From Achromobacter insolitus (lineage in GTDB: Bacteria; Pseudomonadota; Gammaproteobacteria; Burkholderiales; Burkholderiaceae_B): a DNA stretch of 64,000 nt. The position numbers and the translations under genes are program-made. The DNA lies in NCBI RefSeq assembly GCF_002209555.1, contig NZ_NJIF01000003.1, positions 682,001-746,000 on the forward strand. The letters are read 5' to 3'. Below the pieces are notes generated by a model. The model worked only from the letters and a program-made list of their open reading frames with translations. It was not told where the DNA came from and made no database searches. Shown in pieces: positions 43,398 to 51,464 of this stretch (positions within the stretch are counted from its first letter, which is position 1; each line of letters begins with the position of its first letter).

Positions 43398-43865
43398 TCA
43401 ACGCAGCGGCGGCAGCCGGCGGCGCACTGTGTGCGACTTGACGATGGCGGTGTTGGTTTCCGCGAACTCGGTCACGCGCTCCAGGATGCCATCCAGGTGC
43501 GAGATCGACCGCAGCACCACGCGGGCGATGAAGCAATCGTCGCCCGTCACCTTGTCGCATTCCACGAACTCCGGAATCTCCTGGATCAGCCCCTCCACGT
43601 GACGCAACTGCCCCGGCAAGGGGCGGATGCGCACGATGGCCTCCAACGTGTAGCCCAGCGCCACGGGGTCCACGTCGAGGGTATAGGCCCTGATCACGCC
43701 AGACTCTTCCAGCCTGCGCAAACGGTCCGCCACGCTGGGCGCCGACATCCCGACCTGGCGCGCCAGGTCAGCGGTGGTGGTGCGCGCATTGGCTGTCAGC
43801 GTCTCTACCAGGCGACGATCGATGCCGTCCAGGACCGGGTTTTCACTTTTTAGGTCGTTTTGCAT
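43398..43865 (-). CDS. Lrp/AsnC-family transcriptional regulator
   Basis: A 155-residue Lrp protein. It has a helix-turn-helix (LVETLTANARTTTADLARQV, GMSAPSVADRLRRLEESGVI) and an AsnC/RAM domain (LGYTLEAIVRIRPLPG, FVECDKVTGDDCFIARVVLR). ATG 43865 is preceded by TAGGTGG at 5 nt; an in-frame GTG at 43874 overlaps that site. It is divergent from an EamA carrier, which is its probable target, as is common for Lrp next to amino-acid exporters. Confidence 0.93.
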   Translation of the reverse strand: MQNDLKSENPVLDGIDRRLVETLTANARTTTADLARQVGMSAPSVADRLRRLEESGVIRAYTLDVDPVALGYTLEAIVRIRPLPGQLRHVEGLIQEIPEFVECDKVTGDDCFIARVVLRSISHLDGILERVTEFAETNTAIVKSHTVRRRLPPLR

Positions 43866-43987
43866 AAATTCCACCTAAACAAAGGTTTCACGATCGATTC
43901 ACCACATCATGATCATATAACCACCTTGATCCGCCTGGGATAATTTCTCCATCGAACATCAGGGCCACTGGCCCGTGGAGAACCCTC

Positions 43988-44893
43988 ATGAATCCCTCAT
44001 CGGAACGCGTAGGCCTGGCCCAGATGGCCACCGCGATGACCTTGTCCGGCACCCTGGGCGTGTTTGTGCTGGAGTCGGGCCAGAGCGCCTGGAACGTGGT
44101 TTTCTTCCGTTGCCTCTTCGGCGCGCTGTCCCTGTTCCTGTACTGCTGGGCGCGCGGCCTGCTCAAGCCCGGCCTGTTTACCGCCCGGACGCTGGCCCTG
44201 GCCCTGGCCGCCGGAGCCGCGCTGGTGCTGAACTGGGTATTGCTGTTTTCCGCCTATCGGCTGGCCTCCATATCCCTGGCCACCGCGGTCTACAACGTGC
44301 AGCCCTTCTTCCTGATCGGCCTGGGCGTGCTGTTTTTGGGCGAACGGCCCACGCGGGGCAAGTTGGCCTGGTCGGTGCTGGCGTTCAGCGGCCTCATGCT
44401 GGTGCTGCGCCTGTCGGACGCCGGTGGCGCGGACGGCCGCGCCTACCTGTCGGGGCTGATGCTGGGACTGGGCGCGGCGGCGCTCTATGGCGTCACCGCG
44501 ATCATCGTCAAGCGGCTCAAGCACATTCCCCCGCAGGTGCTGGCGCTGGTGCAAGTGACGCTGGGGGCCGTCATGCTGCTGCCCATGGCGGATTTCAACG
44601 CCCTGCCCGCCGCTCCGCTGCAGTGGGGGTATCTGGTTGCGCTGGGACTGATCCACACCTGCCTGATGTACATCCTCATGTACTCGGCCATCCAGAAGCT
44701 GCCGACCACGTCCACTGCCGCCCTGAGCTTCATCTATCCGGCCGTGGCCATCCTGCTGGACTTCGTCGTCTATGGCCATCGCATGGACGCCACGCAGATC
44801 GCTGGCGTGGCCATGATCTTCGTGGCGGCTGCAGGCGTCAGCCTGAACTGGACCTGGCGCCTGCCGGGGCGGCCGCGAACGGGCACGGCCTGA
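43988..44893 (+). CDS. EamA/DMT-family transporter
   Basis: A 301-residue carrier with ten expected helices in two EamA repeats: FFRCLFGALSLFLYCWARGL and SISLATAVYNVQPFFLIGLG in the first, ALYGVTAIIVKRLKHIPPQV and TTSTAALSFIYPAVAILLDF in the second. EamA proteins export amino acids or other metabolites. GGAG is 7 nt before ATG 43988. Divergence from an Lrp regulator supports an amino-acid role. The 122-bp gap includes an AT-rich ATCATGATCAT palindrome-like element. Confidence 0.9.
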   Translation: MNPSSERVGLAQMATAMTLSGTLGVFVLESGQSAWNVVFFRCLFGALSLFLYCWARGLLKPGLFTARTLALALAAGAALVLNWVLLFSAYRLASISLATAVYNVQPFFLIGLGVLFLGERPTRGKLAWSVLAFSGLMLVLRLSDAGGADGRAYLSGLMLGLGAAALYGVTAIIVKRLKHIPPQVLALVQVTLGAVMLLPMADFNALPAAPLQWGYLVALGLIHTCLMYILMYSAIQKLPTTSTAALSFIYPAVAILLDFVVYGHRMDATQIAGVAMIFVAAAGVSLNWTWRLPGRPRTGTA

Positions 44894-45037
44894 ACGCCTG
44901 CCGGCGAACCCGCGGCCAGCCCGGGTGGGGGCAAACCCGTACCCGCCCCCCGGTTATTGGGGCCGGCGCAAACCAAGCCCCGCTATCATGGCTTTTCCCT
45001 GCGCCGGCCGCCGCCGGCGCGATGAACAGGACATCCC

Positions 45038-45739
45038 ATGATCGACCTCTATTACTGGACCACCCCCAACGGCCACAAGATCACGCTGTTCCTCGAAGAA
45101 ACCGGCCTGCCCTACAAGATCCATCCGGTGAACATCAGCAAGGGCGACCAGTTCAAGCCCGAGTTCCTCGCCATCGCCCCGAACAACCGCATTCCCGCCA
45201 TCGTCGACCAGGCCCCGGCCGGTGGCGGCGCGCCGATTTCGCTCTTCGAGTCGGGCGCCATCCTCCTGTATCTTGCCGAGAAGACCGGCCGCTTCCTGCC
45301 CGCCGACCTGCGCGGCCGCGCGGAGGTCTCGCAATGGCTGTTCTGGCAGATGGGAGGCCTGGGTCCCATGGCTGGCCAGAATCACCATTTCTCCGGATAT
45401 GCGCAAGAACGCATTCCTTATGCCATCGAGCGCTACGTCAAGGAAACCAACCGCCTGTACGGTGTGCTGAACAAGCGGCTGGCGGACCGCGAATTCGTCG
45501 CTGGCGACTATTCCATCGCGGACATGGCCGCCTATCCCTGGATCGTGCCGCACGCCAAACAGGGCCAGGACTTGAACGAATTTCCGCACCTGAAGCGCTG
45601 GTTCGACGCCGTCGCGGCGCGCCCCGCGACCCAGCGCGCCTATGCCCTGGCCGACACCATCAATACGGCGCCTTCCATCAGCGACGAGGAATCGCGCCGC
45701 ATCCTGTTCGGTCAGACCGCCCAGAACGTCACCCGCTGA
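45038..45739 (+). CDS. Glutathione S-transferase, YfcG/Ure2p-like
   Basis: A 233-residue GST. The N-terminal thioredoxin fold begins MIDLYYWTTPNGHKITLFLE with the Thr/Asn pair seen in YfcG-type disulfide-bond oxidoreductases. NRIPAIVD and the glutathione-binding LFESGAILLYLAEKTGRFLP follow. The helical domain includes WLFWQMGGLGPMAGQNHHF and the N-capping motif YSIADMAAYPW. It probably acts as a glutathione-dependent oxidoreductase in the cytoplasm. A GNAT gene follows after 10 bp. Confidence 0.92.
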   Translation: MIDLYYWTTPNGHKITLFLEETGLPYKIHPVNISKGDQFKPEFLAIAPNNRIPAIVDQAPAGGGAPISLFESGAILLYLAEKTGRFLPADLRGRAEVSQWLFWQMGGLGPMAGQNHHFSGYAQERIPYAIERYVKETNRLYGVLNKRLADREFVAGDYSIADMAAYPWIVPHAKQGQDLNEFPHLKRWFDAVAARPATQRAYALADTINTAPSISDEESRRILFGQTAQNVTR

Positions 45740-45749
45740 AGGAGCCGCC

Positions 45750-46214
45750 ATGCCCGACCCGCAACTGGTTTTCCGCCGCGCGCGCCTGGGGGACCTGCCG
45801 GCCATCGTCGCCCTGCTGGCCGACGATGAACTCGGCGCCACGCGCGAGAATCCCGCCTTGCCGCTGGACCCGCGCTATGCTGCGGCCTTTGCCGCGATCG
45901 GCCAGGACTCCAATCAGTTCCTGGCCGTGGTCGAGCAGGACTCGAACCTGGTCGGCTGTTTGCAGTTATCGTTCATACCCGGCCTGTCCCGCTTGGGCCA
46001 ATGGCGCGGGCAGATCGAGAGCGTGCGCATCGCTTCGTCGTCGCGCGGCGCCGGCCTGGGACGCAAGATGTTCGAATGGGCGATCGAGCAATGCCGTGTC
46101 CAGGGTTGCGGCCTGGTGCAGTTGACCACGGACCGCGCCCGTCCGGACGCGCGCAGGTTCTATGAAAGCCTGGGCTTTAAGGCCAGCCACGACGGCATGA
46201 AGCTCAGCCTGTAG
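45750..46214 (+). CDS. GNAT-family N-acetyltransferase
   Basis: A 154-residue acetyltransferase: FRRARLGDLPAIVALLADDE, VVEQDSNLVGCLQLSFIPGL, the acetyl-CoA pyrophosphate loop IASSSRGAGLGRKMFEWAI, and VQLTTDRARPDARRFYESLG. The acceptor is unknown. AAGGAG is 6 nt before ATG 45750. It follows the GST gene by 10 bp, so the two are likely co-transcribed. Confidence 0.92.
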   Translation: MPDPQLVFRRARLGDLPAIVALLADDELGATRENPALPLDPRYAAAFAAIGQDSNQFLAVVEQDSNLVGCLQLSFIPGLSRLGQWRGQIESVRIASSSRGAGLGRKMFEWAIEQCRVQGCGLVQLTTDRARPDARRFYESLGFKASHDGMKLSL

Positions 46215-46244
46215 TTTTTGGTACTGATTCAGCAAGGAGCGCCC

Positions 46245-46520
46245 ATGCATGGCGAATATAAAGTCCCCGGCGGTAAATTGGTCGTCGCGGATCTGGAAGT
46301 GCGCGATGGCCGGCTGGCCGACGTACGCATCAGCGGCGACTTTTTCCTGGAGCCGCCCGAGGCCCTGGACGCCATCAACCGCGGCCTGAACGGCCTGCCG
46401 GCCGACGCCGGCGAACTGGAGCTGGCGCTGGCCGTGCAATCCGCCCTGCCCGCGGATGCCGAAATGTTCGGCTTTTCGGCCGAGGCCATCGCCGTCGTAC
46501 TGCGGAGGGCGCTGGCATGA
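46245..46520 (+). CDS. LplB-like accessory subunit of a split lipoate-protein ligase
   Basis: A 91-residue protein equivalent to the C-terminal accessory domain of lipoate-protein ligase (Lip_prot_lig_C). Residues HGEYKVPGGKLVVADLEVRD and RISGDFFLEPPEALDAINRG match the pattern of that domain, which closes on the large domain during lipoate activation. In Thermoplasma it is the separate LplB. AAGGAG is about 6 nt before ATG 46245. Its stop overlaps the lplA start (ATGA), giving strict coupling. The recognition is by pattern and context. Confidence 0.8.
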   Translation: MHGEYKVPGGKLVVADLEVRDGRLADVRISGDFFLEPPEALDAINRGLNGLPADAGELELALAVQSALPADAEMFGFSAEAIAVVLRRALA

Positions 46521-47293
46521 CGCGCACCGACTGGAACGACTACGACTGGCAACTGATCCATGAGGGACCGCAAGAGCCCGCGCTGCACATGGCGCTGGAC
46601 GCCGTCATCACCGACGAGGTCGGCGCGGGCCAGCGCCCGCCAACCCTGCGCATCTGGGAATGGTCCTCGCCCGCCGTCGTGATCGGCCGCTTCCAATCGC
46701 TCAAGAACGAGGTCGATCCCGAAGGCGCGCGCCGCCACGGCATCCAGGTCGTGCGCCGTGTTAGCGGCGGCGGCGCCATGTTCATCGAGCCCGGCAACTC
46801 CATCACCTATTCGCTCAGCGCTCCGCAGGCGCTGGTGCATGGCATGAGTTTCCAGGAGTCCTACGCCTTCCTGGACGCCTGGGTGCTCACCGCCCTGCAG
46901 GGGCTGGGCATCAAGGCCTGGTACCAGCCGCTCAACGACATTGCCTCGGACATCGGCAAGATCGGCGGCGCGGCGCAAGCGCGCCGCGGTGGCGCCGTAC
47001 TGCACCACGTGACGATGTCCTACGACATCGACGCGGATAAAATGGTCGAGGTCCTGCGCATCGGCCGCGAAAAGCTGTCCGACAAAGGCACCACCAGCGC
47101 CAAAAAGCGCGTCGACCCCTTGCGCACCCAGACCGGATTGGCGCGGGAAGTCATCATCGACCGCATGGTGGAAACTTTTGCCGGCCTGCATCGTCTCACC
47201 CCGGGGCAGGTGGGCAGCGAGACGCTGGCGCGCGCGCAAGCGCAGGCGGCCGAAAAGTTCTCCACGCCCGAGTGGACCGGCGTGGTGCCCTGA
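46517..47293 (+). CDS. lplA: Lipoate-protein ligase A, large-domain subunit
   Basis: A 258-residue BPL/LplA-fold enzyme, shorter than the 338-residue E. coli LplA because the C-terminal domain is encoded separately just upstream. Motifs: LRIWEWSSPAVVIGRFQSL, RRVSGGGAMFIEPGNSITY, and the Lys-bearing DIGKIGGAAQARRGGAVLHH. It activates free lipoate with ATP and transfers it to Lys of E2 or GcvH proteins. The two subunits would form a bipartite ligase. A LipM-like octanoyltransferase is an alternative. Confidence 0.85.
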   Translation: MTRTDWNDYDWQLIHEGPQEPALHMALDAVITDEVGAGQRPPTLRIWEWSSPAVVIGRFQSLKNEVDPEGARRHGIQVVRRVSGGGAMFIEPGNSITYSLSAPQALVHGMSFQESYAFLDAWVLTALQGLGIKAWYQPLNDIASDIGKIGGAAQARRGGAVLHHVTMSYDIDADKMVEVLRIGREKLSDKGTTSAKKRVDPLRTQTGLAREVIIDRMVETFAGLHRLTPGQVGSETLARAQAQAAEKFSTPEWTGVVP

Positions 47294-47327
47294 GCCGCCC
47301 CGCCCCGATTTTCTGGAGGTAGTTTCA

Positions 47328-48146
47328 ATGCGTCGCACATTCACGCCGCAAGGCGCGATAAGCGGTCTCATCCTGGGCGCGGCCGTCCTGGCCCTGGCGG
47401 GCTGCGGCAGCACGCCGCCCGCCGACATCACCCTGGCCACGCCGGCGCCGGCCTCCGCGTCCACGCCGGAAAAGGTCGGCGACCTGTCCACCGAGCGCAT
47501 CAAGTGGGCATCCAGCAAGCCGGGCTGCGAGGGCGACTGCCCCCGCATCGAAATCGATAGCGTCGCGTTCCCCGGCATTCCCAAACTCACCGCTCTGGTG
47601 GACCACGTCCTGGCCTACATGACCGGCACCGACGCCAACCGCCGCGGCCCCTACGACACACTGTCCGAGTACACGCAGTACTTCTGGTCAGTGGCGCGCG
47701 CCCGCGACGCCACCTATTTCAAGGCAAGCGTGAAAGACACGGTGGGCGACATCGTGGCCGTGGAACTGCATACCGAACAGTTTCTGACAGGTGCGGCGCA
47801 CGGCATTCCCGCCACCCAGTACCTGAACTGGGAACGCAGCCGCGGCCGTGTGATGAGCCTGGAAGAAGCCTTGATACCGGGCCGCCATCCGCAATATGTC
47901 GCGGCGCTGCGGCAGGCGCATGCCAAATGGCTGGCGGGCAATCCCGATGCGCGCCGGGACCCGGCCGCCTACAACAAGATGTGGCCGTTCCAGGAAAGCG
48001 ACAACTATGCGTTGACGCGGGACGGCGTCGTGGTGAAGTACGACGCCTATTCCATCGCGCCTTACTCGCATGGCGAACCCGAACTGAGCATTCCCTATTC
48101 GGAACTGCGGGGGATCCTGAAGCCCGAACTGCTGCCTGCTTCGTAG
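47328..48146 (+). CDS. DUF3298/DUF4163-like lipoprotein
   Basis: A 272-residue lipoprotein: signal ISGLILGAAVLALAGC with lipobox LAGC (Cys26). The mature part resembles the RsiV-type DUF4163/DUF3298 fold: RIEIDSVAFPGIPKLTALVD, YFKASVKDTVGDIVAVELHT, EQFLTGAAHGIPATQYLNWE, YNKMWPFQESDNYALTRDGV and IPYSELRGILKPELL. Such domains occur in anti-sigma factors and envelope proteins. GGAGG is about 8 nt before ATG 47328. It follows lplA after 34 bp and ends at a good terminator. Function unknown. Confidence 0.8.
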   Translation: MRRTFTPQGAISGLILGAAVLALAGCGSTPPADITLATPAPASASTPEKVGDLSTERIKWASSKPGCEGDCPRIEIDSVAFPGIPKLTALVDHVLAYMTGTDANRRGPYDTLSEYTQYFWSVARARDATYFKASVKDTVGDIVAVELHTEQFLTGAAHGIPATQYLNWERSRGRVMSLEEALIPGRHPQYVAALRQAHAKWLAGNPDARRDPAAYNKMWPFQESDNYALTRDGVVVKYDAYSIAPYSHGEPELSIPYSELRGILKPELLPAS

Positions 48147-48160
48147 GCGGGATGCCTGAA

Positions 48161-48186
48161 CGCCCGCGGCCATCGCGGGCGTTTTG
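48161..48186 (+). terminator. Intrinsic terminator
   Basis: CGCCCGCG (48161-48168) and CGCGGGCG (48174-48181) pair perfectly around a 5-nt loop and are followed by TTTT. It ends the transcript of the DUF3298-like lipoprotein gene. Confidence 0.85.
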
Positions 48187-48206
48187 CACGGCACCAAGCC
48201 GGGGTT

Positions 48207-48297
48207 CGGTTGAGCGGACTGAGGATGGAGCTAGGGAGGTGGCCGCTTTTTTCGCGTCTGTGGCCGGGTAAGACGCCCAGTCCGCTCAGTGCAACCG
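48207..48297. repeat. Long inverted repeat in the lipoprotein-porin gap
   Basis: TGAGCGGACTG (48211-48221) is perfectly complementary to CAGTCCGCTCA (48278-48288). Outer CGGTT and AACCG (48207-48211 and 48293-48297) extend the pairing with a 4-nt bulge. The loop is 56 nt. It lies between a terminator and the 3' end of the porin gene; it contains no recognisable gene. Confidence 0.6.
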
Positions 48298-48343
48298 CGG
48301 TGGCGGGACGACGCCGGCGCGCCGTCCCTGCACGCCGCGCGTC

Positions 48344-49453
48344 CTAGAAGCGGTGACGCACGCCCACCATCGCCACGGTGCTCTTCACGCCATCGACGAA
48401 CGCGAAGTTGGTGGCATACGACCCCAAGGCGTACAGATTGGTGCGCTTGGACAGGTTGTAGGTGTACCCCAGGCTGTAGACGTTCATGGTGGCGTCGTCG
48501 CCCGTCAGCTTGTCGCTGTCGGTATCGGCGCGCTGCCACGAAGCCAGGATGTTGCTGGCGCCGCCAATCGGCACGCTCAGGCCCACCAGGTAGGAATTGG
48601 CTTTGAAGCCCGACACGGCCACATTGGTGCCGAAGCCTTTGGCCTCGGGGCTGCCGCTGCCGAAAGCATTGACGCCCTGCCCGGTGAACCAGCCGTCGCG
48701 CGTCTGGCCATAGGCCAGCGCCAGCTTCAGCACTTCGAAGTCGTACGAACCGCCCACCATCCAAGACTTGGGCGTGGCGTCCGTGTTCAACTGGTTGGCC
48801 GGGTTCAGTTGGTCATAGGTCAATGCCACATTCACCGGGCCGTTGACATAGCGCAGGCCGGTCGTGATGGCGCGCGTATTGTCGGCGGTCTTGAAACCGG
48901 TTTGCGCGGCCGTCGTGTCGGAAGCATTGAACGAGTAGCCGATGCCGAACTGCAGGCCGCTGAACGACGGCGTCGAGTACTGCACCATGTTGTCGTAGCG
49001 GACGGTGTTCGCGGCGCTGAACGCCACGCCGACGTTGGCCTGCCCGTAGCTGCCGCCAAACGGATCGATCGCGGCAAAGTATTTCGATGCGATGTTGGTC
49101 TGACGGCCCAGTTCCAGCAGGCCCCAAGACGTGCTCTTCAGGCCGATGGTGGCCTGGCGACCGAACAGGCGGCCGCTCTGGCCCGACGTGCCGTTGGCCG
49201 AGTTGAAGCCGCTTTCCAGCGTGAACACGGCGCTCAGGCCGTCGCCGAGGTCTTCGGCGCCGCGCAGGCCCCAGCGCGAGCCGCTGGACACGCCGTTGAC
49301 CATGCCCACTTTGGACTCGTGGTAGCCATCGCCCTTGATGCGCTGGTAGCCGATGCCCGTGTCGATCAGGCCGTAGAGCGTCACCGAGGTTTCCGCTTGC
49401 GCCGTGGCGCCGAACGCGGCCAGCATGGCGGTGACGAACAAAGTCTTTTTCAT
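48344..49453 (-). CDS. Gram-negative general porin
   Basis: A 369-residue outer-membrane porin with a signal peptide (MKKTLFVTAMLAAFGATAQA, cut before ETSVTLYG). The start of the barrel SVTLYGLIDTGIGYQ, the loop-3/strand pattern FGRQATIGLKSTSWGLLELG, and the C-terminal VGVRHRF with terminal Phe are diagnostic of the Bordetella/Burkholderia porin family. It is a trimeric channel for small hydrophilic solutes. The upstream 409 bp (49454-49862) holds no gene; it contains its promoter area and the hairpins listed separately. Confidence 0.95.
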   Translation of the reverse strand: MKKTLFVTAMLAAFGATAQAETSVTLYGLIDTGIGYQRIKGDGYHESKVGMVNGVSSGSRWGLRGAEDLGDGLSAVFTLESGFNSANGTSGQSGRLFGRQATIGLKSTSWGLLELGRQTNIASKYFAAIDPFGGSYGQANVGVAFSAANTVRYDNMVQYSTPSFSGLQFGIGYSFNASDTTAAQTGFKTADNTRAITTGLRYVNGPVNVALTYDQLNPANQLNTDATPKSWMVGGSYDFEVLKLALAYGQTRDGWFTGQGVNAFGSGSPEAKGFGTNVAVSGFKANSYLVGLSVPIGGASNILASWQRADTDSDKLTGDDATMNVYSLGYTYNLSKRTNLYALGSYATNFAFVDGVKSTVAMVGVRHRF

Positions 49454-49717
49454 TGCAAATTCCCATTGATTGAACAGACATGCGCATACAGGCTTGCACG
49501 CAATGCGAGCGGCGCGCACGGCGCATGGCAGGAACGGATTCTAGGGACGCAATGTGTCAGTTCTTGTTACGCAAGCCGGGAAAATCCCTAGGCAGCGAAA
49601 TCGGACGCTCGGTGTCGCGGATGGCCGACACCGCCGCGCACATCGGCAGCGGCCGCAACGCACGCAATGATGGTGTGCTATTCATGCGCGAGGCGCCGAC
49701 TGGCTGACGCAGCAATG

Positions 49718-49745
49718 AAAATCGCCCCTTGCGGGGCGATTTCCG
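49718..49745 (-). terminator. Probable terminator of gdhA
   Basis: AAATCGCCCC (49719-49728) and GGGGCGATTT (49733-49742) form a 10-bp stem with a TTGC loop. Read leftward from gdhA it ends in TTTTC; on the other strand CCGTTTTT follows, so it could work both ways. It is about 120 bp past the gdhA stop. Confidence 0.65.
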
Positions 49746-49757
49746 TTTTTGCCGACG

Positions 49758-49796
49758 TGCCGTTGCCACAAGCAGAGCCTGCTTATGGCAACGGCA
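49758..49796. repeat. 39-nt near-perfect hairpin downstream of gdhA
   Basis: TGCCGTTGCCA (49758-49768) pairs with TGGCAACGGCA (49786-49796). After one C/A mismatch, AAGCAG (49770-49775) pairs with CTGCTT (49779-49784) around a 3-nt loop. The 17 pairs make it the strongest isolated stem seen in this gap. It sits between gdhA and its probable terminator. Confidence 0.7.
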
Positions 49797-49862
49797 TGTG
49801 GCGGTTCTTGTCTCCCTGCCCTCCTCGGCGCGACGTCCGCGGACGCCCCGCCGTATCGGGTA

Positions 49863-51152
49863 TCAGGGATACAGGCCGCGCACCTGGCGCGCTTGCAGAA
49901 TGCGCGTGCAAGCAACGATGAACGCCGCCGTGCGCAACGTGACCTTGTGTTCCTTGGCCACTTGCGACACCGCTGCGTACGCTTCGCGCATGATGCGCTC
50001 CAGGCGCTGGTTGATCTCGTCCTCGCTCCAGAAGAAGCTGGAGAAATCCTGCACCCATTCGAAGTAGCTGACCGTCACGCCGCCTGCATTGGCCAGCACG
50101 TCCGGCACGACGTAGACGCCATGTTCGGCCAGAATGTCGTCGGCTTCCGGCGTGGTCGGGCCGTTGGCGCCTTCCACCACAATCTTCGCGCGCACTTTGG
50201 GAGCATTGGCCGCTGTGATCTGGCTTTCCAGGGCGGCGGGGATCAGGAATTCGGTTTCCAGCGTCCAGAACTCGTCCTTGTCCATGGCCTGGCCGCCGGA
50301 GAAGCCGCCCACGCCGCCATGCTGCGACACATAGGACAGCAACTTGTGCACGTCCAACCCTTCGGCGTTGTGGACGGTGCCGGTGTGGTCCTGCGCCGCG
50401 ATGACCTTGGCGCCGGCTTCATGGAACAGGCGGGCGGCGGTGCCGCCCACGTTGCCGAAGCCCTGCACGACCACGCGGGCCTTGGACACGTCGATGTTCA
50501 GGTCCCGGGCGGCTTCGCAGCCGACCACAAACACGCCGCGGCCGGTGGCCTCGACGCGGCCCAGGCTGCCGCCCAGCGCGATCGGCTTGCCGGTGACCAC
50601 GCCGGTGGCGGTCGCGCCTTCGTTCATGGAGTACGTGTCCATCATCCAGGCCATGGTCTGCGCGTTGGTGTTCACGTCGGGAGCCGGGATGTCCTTGGAC
50701 GGTCCGATGATCACGCCGATTTCCGAGGTGTAGCGGCGCGTCATGCGCTCGAGTTCGGAAGCCGACAGCTTGCGCGGGTCGACCCGCACGCCGCCCTTGG
50801 CGCCGCCATAGGGCAGGTTCACGGCGGCATTCTTGATCGACATCCAGGCCGCGAGCGCCATCACTTCGGAAAGCGTGACGTCCTGGTGAAAGCGCACGCC
50901 GCCCTTGCCGGGGCCGCGCGAGGTGTTGTGCTGGACACGGTAGCCCTCGAAGTGGGCAATGCTGCCGTTATCGAGCTCGATAGGCACGTCGACGATCAGC
51001 GAGCGCTTCGGACGCTTCAGGGTTTCAACCCACCGCGCCAGGGAACCGAGATACGGGGTGACCCGATCGACTTGTTGCAGGTAGTTGCCCCAGGGGCCGA
51101 GGTCTTCGGCGTTCAGATAAGACGGCAAGGCGTGGGTGGGAGTTTGAGACAT
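49863..51152 (-). CDS. gdhA: NAD(P)-dependent glutamate dehydrogenase
   Basis: A 429-residue Glu/Leu/Phe/Val dehydrogenase interconverting glutamate and 2-oxoglutarate plus ammonia. [38 protein letters not shown] with the catalytic Lys, and the NAD-domain motif [20 protein letters not shown] are intact, ending [23 protein letters not shown] 51152 is 9 nt after GGAG; upstream in-frame ATGs sit on or before that site. It is followed by two hairpins and preceded by a conspicuous AT-rich palindrome. Confidence 0.95.
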   Translation of the reverse strand: MSQTPTHALPSYLNAEDLGPWGNYLQQVDRVTPYLGSLARWVETLKRPKRSLIVDVPIELDNGSIAHFEGYRVQHNTSRGPGKGGVRFHQDVTLSEVMALAAWMSIKNAAVNLPYGGAKGGVRVDPRKLSASELERMTRRYTSEIGVIIGPSKDIPAPDVNTNAQTMAWMMDTYSMNEGATATGVVTGKPIALGGSLGRVEATGRGVFVVGCEAARDLNIDVSKARVVVQGFGNVGGTAARLFHEAGAKVIAAQDHTGTVHNAEGLDVHKLLSYVSQHGGVGGFSGGQAMDKDEFWTLETEFLIPAALESQITAANAPKVRAKIVVEGANGPTTPEADDILAEHGVYVVPDVLANAGGVTVSYFEWVQDFSSFFWSEDEINQRLERIMREAYAAVSQVAKEHKVTLRTAAFIVACTRILQARQVRGLYP

Positions 51153-51195
51153 GAGCATGCTCTCCTGACTAAGTTGCGCCATTTTATCCACGAAA

Positions 51196-51246
51196 GTAAT
51201 AACGTCCCCATTTAAAGTGAAAATATTTTAAATAGGGACATATTAC
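51196..51246. repeat. AT-rich REP/RAYT-like interrupted palindrome upstream of gdhA
   Basis: Nested arms GTAATA, GTCCC and ATTTAAA (51196-51216) are mirrored by TTTAAAT, GGGAC and TATTAC (51227-51246) around a 10-nt centre, with short bulges. The base composition contrasts sharply with the GC-rich surroundings. The GTCCC/GGGAC arms with AT-rich flanks recall palindromes linked to REP-associated tyrosine transposases; no transposase is nearby. It could equally be an operator of gdhA, being 44-94 bp before its start. The gap 51153-51464 holds no gene. Confidence 0.55.
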
Positions 51247-51372
51247 TGTTGTGGCCACCGAACGGGTCACAAACCCGAGCCTGATGCTGCTCTCATCCTA
51301 AGCCGCGAAACTGGCAGCGTCCAGCCTGCCAGTCATAAGCGGGAGGCCTTGCAGCCAGTCATGCGGGGGATG

Positions 51373-51409
51373 AAAAACGGGGCGGTTTCCTGTTATGAAA
51401 ACCGCCCCG
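51373..51409 (-). terminator. Intrinsic terminator of the ABC-hutG operon
   Basis: Read leftward, CGGGGCGGTTT and AAACCGCCCCG (51378-51388 and 51399-51409) make an 11-bp stem with a 10-nt loop, followed by TTTTTCATC. It is 55 bp past the hutG stop. Confidence 0.9.
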
Positions 51410-51464
51410 CCGGTCCTGCCATGAGCCGTCTCGCCTCATCCAATGGATGAGGCCGGCCGCGCGC

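Noticed and set aside
48225-48356. Short plus-strand frame starting MELGRWPLFSRL in the lipoprotein-porin gap
   Set aside because: No Shine-Dalgarno support, no recognisable features, and it runs into the 3' end of the porin gene; overlaps the inverted repeat.
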